Assembly (NCBI GenBank): GCA_964441735.1
Contig: CAYTVB010000059.1
Coordinates: 1 to 10,222 of the forward strand
Source: JASMTM01 sp964441735
GTDB taxonomy: Bacteria; Thermotogota; Thermotogae; Petrotogales; Kosmotogaceae
DNA length: 10,222 nucleotides
Direction of reading: 5' to 3'
Below, piece by piece: positions 6,409 through 10,222 of the stretch (positions are counted from its first letter, which is position 1; the number at the start of each line of letters is the position of its first letter). The notes under the pieces are model-generated. The model was not told where the DNA came from, made no database searches, and saw only the letters and a program-made list of their open reading frames with translations. Made by a program: the position numbers and the translations under genes.

Positions 6409-6415
6409 TGTCTAA

Positions 6416-6423
6416 GAGGTGAT
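6416..6423 (+). promoter_or_regulatory. SD that fixes the S9 peptidase start at TTG 6428
   Basis: GAGGTGAT matches eight bases of the anti-SD and stands 4 nt before TTG 6428. The in-frame GTG (6419) and ATG (6422) are both inside or touching the SD and therefore unlikely starts. Confidence 0.6.
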
Positions 6424-6427
6424 GACA

Positions 6428-8395
6428 TTGAAAACATTGGGTATTGAAGATCTGTATAAATTTGTAAGTGTTGGTACTCCTGAGATTCTTGATGAAAACA
6501 GTTTTTTCTTTGAAAAGAAAGTACTCAACAAAGAAGACAACGAATACCATTCGAATATCTGGAAAGCTGATATAAAAGAAGGAAGCATTGTCCCGTTTAC
6601 GAGTGGAAAACATGACGCTTCACCGAAAGTAAATAAAGATACGAGAAAGCTTGCTTTTCTCTCAAGGAGGAATAAAGAATCAAAAGAATCAGAGATCTAT
6701 GTGATGAATGTCGATGGTGGTGAAGCGCAAAAGATCTTTTCAACGAAGGATAATGTTCTTTCTTTAGAATGGATAGATAAGAATTCTCTGGGATTTATAG
6801 CACTTTCGAAGGAAGCAAATAATAATGAAAAAGAGAAAAATAATGATGACAAAGAAGAAAAAGAGGACAGGAAGATAATTGAAATAGACAAAATTCCCTT
6901 TGTTTCAAATGGTATAGGTTTTCTTGAAGGAAGAACAAGAAAGGCTTTTATTCTTGATATAGAAAATGAAAATACTGAACAGCTCGTAAAACATGAACAT
7001 ATTTACTCTATGAAAGCATCACATGATGGAAGTAAAGTGGCATTCATGTTGCTGAAAGAGCCTGAACAGCATCCAGAGATCTTCAGTCTTTTTGTTCTGG
7101 ACCGCAAATCAAAGAAAATAGAAAAACTACCACTTGACGGTTATTCGGTCATGAGCTTTGAATGGAAGGATAACGATAGCATTTATTTAACCTTGAATGA
7201 CCATGAAAGAGGCTTTGCAACAAATGATTTTATAGGTATCATCTCACTTGAAGATAAAAACGTAAAGCTTCTTACCAAAGAAAGGGACATCCCACTGTAC
7301 AATGCACTGAACAGCGATGTGCGTGGCGGTAATACAAAGGATACCTTTTCTTATAAAGGCGATTTCTATTTCTTACATAATAATGGGCCAAATACCGTCA
7401 TTTCAAAGATAGACGAAAAAGGGAATATGGAGAAAATCAAGGAAGTTAAGGGAAGCATTGATTCGGTTAATGTTCTTTCAGATGATGTCTATGTAATTAA
7501 TTATATGGATAGTCAGAAACCTCTGGAAGTTTATACTGTTACAAAGGGAAAAAGGAAACAGCTAACCAGATTTAATAATTGGATTAAAAAATATTCCCTT
7601 TCAAAGCCCGAACATTTTAATGTTGATGCCTCTGATGGAAAAAAGATTGATGCATGGATAATGAAACCGGTTAATTTTGAAGAAGGGAAAAAATATCCAG
7701 CTGTTGTTGAGATCCACGGTGGGCCGAAAACCGCATATGGGAACTCTTTCATTCATGAAATGCAGCTGCTTGCTTCAGAAGGATATGCTGTTATTTTCTG
7801 TAATCCAAGGGGCAGTCACGGATACAGTTCTGAGTTTGCGGATATCCGGGAGCATTATGGCGAGAGGGATTTTCAGGATATCATGGAGGTTGTCGAAAAA
7901 GCATTGAATAGTTTTAAGTTTATAGATGATGAAAGACTTGGCGTAACCGGTGGATCGTACGGTGGATTCATGACCAACTGGATAGTAGGACATACAGATA
8001 TTTTCAAAGCAGCTGTGACCCAACGTTCCATAGCTAACTGGACTTCCTTTTTTGGTACAACCGATATCGGTTATTATTTTGCAAAGGATCAGGTCGGTGG
8101 GAATTTCTGGGATAACGAAGATGGCTACCGCAGGCAGTCACCTTTAACATATGTTAGCAACGTTGAAACACCACTGCTCCTTATACACTCACTTGAGGAT
8201 TTTAGATGTTGGGTTCCAGAAGCGATGCAGTTTTTCACTGCTTTAAGAAGACTGGGAAAGAAGGCCAGAATGGTTCTTTTCCCGGGTGAAAATCATGAAC
8301 TATCCAGAGGAGGAAAGCCGGTTCACAGAGAGAAAAGGCTTTCAGAGATACTAAAATGGTTTGATGAACACCTAAAGGGAGGAACAAATCGGTGA
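6428..8395 (+). CDS. S9 family peptidase (acylaminoacyl-peptidase-like)
   Basis: A 655-residue serine peptidase of the prolyl-oligopeptidase family, closest in style to S9C acylaminoacyl peptidases, which release N-acylated or other terminal residues from short peptides. The N-terminal part (to about 400) is a beta-propeller with TolB-like strands such as KLAFLSRRNK and IYVMNVDGG. It carries a charged insertion at about 128-149 made mostly of Lys, Glu, Asp and Asn. The C-terminal alpha/beta-hydrolase domain has HGGP (H430) for the oxyanion region, nucleophile S510 in GGSYGGFM, D591 in HSLEDFRCW and H623 in GENHELSRGG, so the catalytic triad is complete. No signal peptide is present, so it acts in the cytoplasm. 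The start is the TTG at 6428 set by the SD. The stop overlaps the GTG of the next gene (GTGA), implying co-translation with a GNAT protein. It diverges from pcp, which also trims blocked N-termini. Confidence 0.94.
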   Translation: MKTLGIEDLYKFVSVGTPEILDENSFFFEKKVLNKEDNEYHSNIWKADIKEGSIVPFTSGKHDASPKVNKDTRKLAFLSRRNKESKESEIYVMNVDGGEAQKIFSTKDNVLSLEWIDKNSLGFIALSKEANNNEKEKNNDDKEEKEDRKIIEIDKIPFVSNGIGFLEGRTRKAFILDIENENTEQLVKHEHIYSMKASHDGSKVAFMLLKEPEQHPEIFSLFVLDRKSKKIEKLPLDGYSVMSFEWKDNDSIYLTLNDHERGFATNDFIGIISLEDKNVKLLTKERDIPLYNALNSDVRGGNTKDTFSYKGDFYFLHNNGPNTVISKIDEKGNMEKIKEVKGSIDSVNVLSDDVYVINYMDSQKPLEVYTVTKGKRKQLTRFNNWIKKYSLSKPEHFNVDASDGKKIDAWIMKPVNFEEGKKYPAVVEIHGGPKTAYGNSFIHEMQLLASEGYAVIFCNPRGSHGYSSEFADIREHYGERDFQDIMEVVEKALNSFKFIDDERLGVTGGSYGGFMTNWIVGHTDIFKAAVTQRSIANWTSFFGTTDIGYYFAKDQVGGNFWDNEDGYRRQSPLTYVSNVETPLLLIHSLEDFRCWVPEAMQFFTALRRLGKKARMVLFPGENHELSRGGKPVHREKRLSEILKWFDEHLKGGTNR

Positions 8396-9417
8396 TAATC
8401 CGAGAGGCCACTCCCGAAGATAACAAAAGGCTCATTGAAATAGAGAAAAAATCTGCTCAAGAAGGGAAGATATGGTTAACATCCTTCAGAAAAGATTTCT
8501 TCCATAAGCTGAATTATTTTGATGAGCGTTTTATGCTGGTTGCAGAAGATGAGGACAGTAAGGATATTATTGGATGTGTTGGTGCAGGTTTTGGCGATTA
8601 CTGGCTTGAAGGCAAAAAGCAGAGAGGAGCGCTTTTGCTGGGACTCAGGACAAATCCCAAATACAGGATGAAGGTGGCCAGATGGTTGAAGCAGGTTATT
8701 AAAGAAATGGAGAAGCTGCTAAGAAACTCAACAGCTGATTTCGCCTTCGGGGCAGTTAAGTCGGATAACATAAACTCTATTAAAATCCTTAAGCATATGA
8801 AACTTCAGAAAACAAGAACACTTAATTTTTATGTATTGCCTGTAACGAGACCTCTGGGTCCAAAGCATATCGAACTTGAAGATGAACCTCCAAAGGATAT
8901 GCTTAACAACTATCTGGAGAAAAGAAAGACAAACTATGAACTTGTTCCCCTTGATCTAGACAGGTGTTTTTTTGAAAAGCTTAGAGATAAAAAAAGGTTA
9001 TTTGCTCTAAGGTACAAAAGCGCACATGCTCTTGTCTGGGATACCTCTGGAGAATACGACATTGGAATAACAGCTTTACCACCAGGGTTGAAGTTCTTGA
9101 GAGATACACTGGATTATGCCTCTAAAATTGCTCCCATCGTCCGTGTTCCAAAACTTCATAAACCAATAAAAACATGTTTTGTCATTCAATTTGATTATGA
9201 AAAAGAGCGCGATGGCTGGAATATGATGCGCGGTATAAAGCGTTTTGCATGGCAAAAGGGAATCGATCTCATAAACTTTGCCGAAGATTCAGAAATGAAA
9301 AAAACAAGAAATGTACTTGGAACACTGGTTTTTACGATCCCCTTTGATATTTATATGCGCGACAGGTTAGATAGCGAAAAGAGACTAAAACCCATCCACT
9401 GGCCGCCAAGAATATAG
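8392..9417 (+). CDS. GNAT-family acetyltransferase with extra C-terminal domain (HLS1-like layout)
   Basis: A 341-residue protein. Residues 1 to about 145 form a GNAT fold: IREATPEDNKRLIEIE at the start, FMLVAEDEDSKDIIGCVGAG (47-66), the strand LLLGLRTNP (81-89) and a motif-B-like DNINSIKILKHMKL (125-138). The acetyl-CoA pyrophosphate loop, normally Q/R-x-x-G-x-G/A, reads YRMKVA (91-96), so the first Gly is replaced by Lys. About 195 further residues follow with no domain I can name firmly. The general layout, including the TRTLNFYVLPV junction after the GNAT part, reminds me of plant HOOKLESS1 (HLS1)-type proteins; this is from memory, not from an alignment. The start is GTG 8392, overlapping the stop of the S9 peptidase gene as GTGA, with GGGAGG (8377-8382) 9 nt upstream. 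It ends 10 bp before the convergent comM stop. The likely role is acyl transfer to an amine or peptide; the substrate is unknown. Confidence 0.85.
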   Translation: MIIREATPEDNKRLIEIEKKSAQEGKIWLTSFRKDFFHKLNYFDERFMLVAEDEDSKDIIGCVGAGFGDYWLEGKKQRGALLLGLRTNPKYRMKVARWLKQVIKEMEKLLRNSTADFAFGAVKSDNINSIKILKHMKLQKTRTLNFYVLPVTRPLGPKHIELEDEPPKDMLNNYLEKRKTNYELVPLDLDRCFFEKLRDKKRLFALRYKSAHALVWDTSGEYDIGITALPPGLKFLRDTLDYASKIAPIVRVPKLHKPIKTCFVIQFDYEKERDGWNMMRGIKRFAWQKGIDLINFAEDSEMKKTRNVLGTLVFTIPFDIYMRDRLDSEKRLKPIHWPPRI

Positions 9418-9427
9418 CATAATCTGT

Positions 9428-10222
9428 TCAGATATTAATGGCCTTTTTTCTATATTGTATGGCTTCAGCAATATGCTTTTTATATACTTTATAACTGCCC
9501 TCAATAGTTGCTATGGTTAGAGCAACCTTAAGGACTTTGTCTATGCTTCTTCCTGTGAATTTTAGACGCTCCACAGCTGATTCAAGAAGCATTTTTGCAC
9601 CGGATTCAATCTCAAGAATTTCTTCCAGCTGTCTATGACTCAACTGACTGTGTGAATAAATGCCAAGATTTTTGAGCTTTTTTAGCTGCAGTATTCTGGC
9701 CTGTTCAACGCGGTCTCTAACCTGGGTACTGGTTTCTCCATGTTTTTCCGAAGCATAATCACCGTATTCCAATCGTGGCATGTCAACAAACATATCTATT
9801 CTGTCCTCAAGGGGACCGGAAATTTTTCTGTTGTAACGTTTTATATCGTTCCAGTTACAGGAACACTCATGACTGGGATCTCCATACCAGCCACAGGGGC
9901 ACGGATTCTGTGCAAGGACCAGCATAAACCTTGATGGATAACTGGCCGTAATTTTCGCACGAGAAATATTTACCACACCATCTTCCAGAGGCTGTCTTAA
10001 AGCTTCAACAACGTCCCTTCTAAATTCAGGAAATTCATCAAGAAAAAGAACACCGTTATGAGACAAACTAATTTCACCTGGTTTGGCATTTGTGCCGCCA
10101 CCTATGACAGATATTGTTGAAGCAGTATGATGGGGAGACCTGAAGGGTCGCTGTGTAATCAAACCTTTACTATCAAGTAATCCCGAAACACTGTATATTT
10201 TGGTGGTTTCTATTGCTTCTTC
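9428..10222 (-). CDS. comM: ComM/YifB-family AAA+ ATPase (Mg-chelatase-like), 5' part missing
   Basis: The frame is open to the right edge (first visible codon 10222-10220), so 264 C-terminal residues of a protein of about 500 are seen; the TTG at 10162 is internal. The visible part starts EEAIETTKIYSVSGLL, then ITQRPFRSPHHTAS, Walker B GVLFLDEFPEF, EALRQPLEDG, a four-cysteine cluster NPCPCGWYGDPSHECSC, the arginine-finger-type segment GPLEDRIDMFVD and the Mg_chelatase_C region (TGRSIDKVLKVALTIA). All are typical of ComM/YifB. In naturally transformable bacteria ComM is a hexameric helicase that promotes branch migration during integration of transforming DNA; it is also widespread in species not known to be competent. 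Walker A lies outside the window. It is convergent with the GNAT gene. Family assignment is firm; a competence role here is inference. Confidence 0.95.
   Translation of the reverse strand, partial: EEAIETTKIYSVSGLLDSKGLITQRPFRSPHHTASTISVIGGGTNAKPGEISLSHNGVLFLDEFPEFRRDVVEALRQPLEDGVVNISRAKITASYPSRFMLVLAQNPCPCGWYGDPSHECSCNWNDIKRYNRKISGPLEDRIDMFVDMPRLEYGDYASEKHGETSTQVRDRVEQARILQLKKLKNLGIYSHSQLSHRQLEEILEIESGAKMLLESAVERLKFTGRSIDKVLKVALTIATIEGSYKVYKKHIAEAIQYRKKAINI

Noticed and set aside
9401..9449. Possible terminator: GGCC (9401-9404) pairing with GGCC (9440-9443) followed by six T's, with inner ATCTG/CAGAT
   Set aside because: The outer stem is only 4 bp and the inner one has a 2-nt loop; it is too weak to annotate, though it is suitably placed for the GNAT operon.

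Overview
The window is an AT-rich (about 35-40 % G+C by eye), densely packed bacterial chromosome segment with short intergenic gaps, 4-nt gene overlaps and strong Shine-Dalgarno (SD) sequences. Many of these SDs read GAGGTGAT and are often paired with GTG or TTG starts. The gene mix (BtpA-like protein, DUF72, short-type RtcB, S9 acylaminoacyl-peptidase, Pcp, ComM/YifB) and the Lys/Glu-rich proteins suggest an anaerobic heterotroph, possibly Thermotogota (Kosmotoga or Petrotoga-like). That assignment is a guess from style and is not proven by the sequence.

Layout. Positions 1-1548 (minus strand) hold a gntR (HutC/UTRA type) regulator followed by a BtpA/SgcQ-family TIM-barrel gene, with the probable start codon of a third gene at the left edge. 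This block is clearly AT-richer than the rest. A 291-bp divergent intergenic region (1549-1839) carries three copies of the HutC-type operator pattern GTnTAnAC. Positions 1840-3012 (plus) encode a lipoprotein with PQQ-like beta-propeller repeats. Positions 3091-4244 (plus) are an RNA ligase RtcB gene broken by a single frameshift inside its conserved metal-binding HNYA-type motif, followed 36 bp later by a DUF72 gene (4281-4994). On the minus strand, pcp (pyroglutamyl peptidase, 6334-5720) overlaps by ATGA with a nitrilase-superfamily amidase (5723-4983), whose 3' end overlaps the DUF72 gene tail-to-tail. Diverging from pcp, an S9 prolyl-oligopeptidase-family peptidase (6428-8395) overlaps by GTGA with a GNAT protein that carries a long extra C-terminal domain (8392-9417). 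The right edge (9428 to beyond 10222, minus) is the C-terminal two thirds or so of a ComM/YifB-type AAA+ ATPase.

Working together. Two functional themes are visible. One is a locally regulated, AT-rich gntR-btpA unit, probably for catabolism of an unknown small molecule. The other is a peptide and amino-acid module of two divergent, translationally coupled pairs: Pcp plus amidase, and acyl-peptidase plus acetyltransferase. All four have chemistries that fit N-terminally blocked peptides or cyclised glutamine derivatives. I see no mobile element, CRISPR array, tRNA or rRNA. The strongest oddities are the rtcB frameshift, the triple operator set, and the GNAT protein with a degenerate acetyl-CoA loop and an architecture like plant HLS1.
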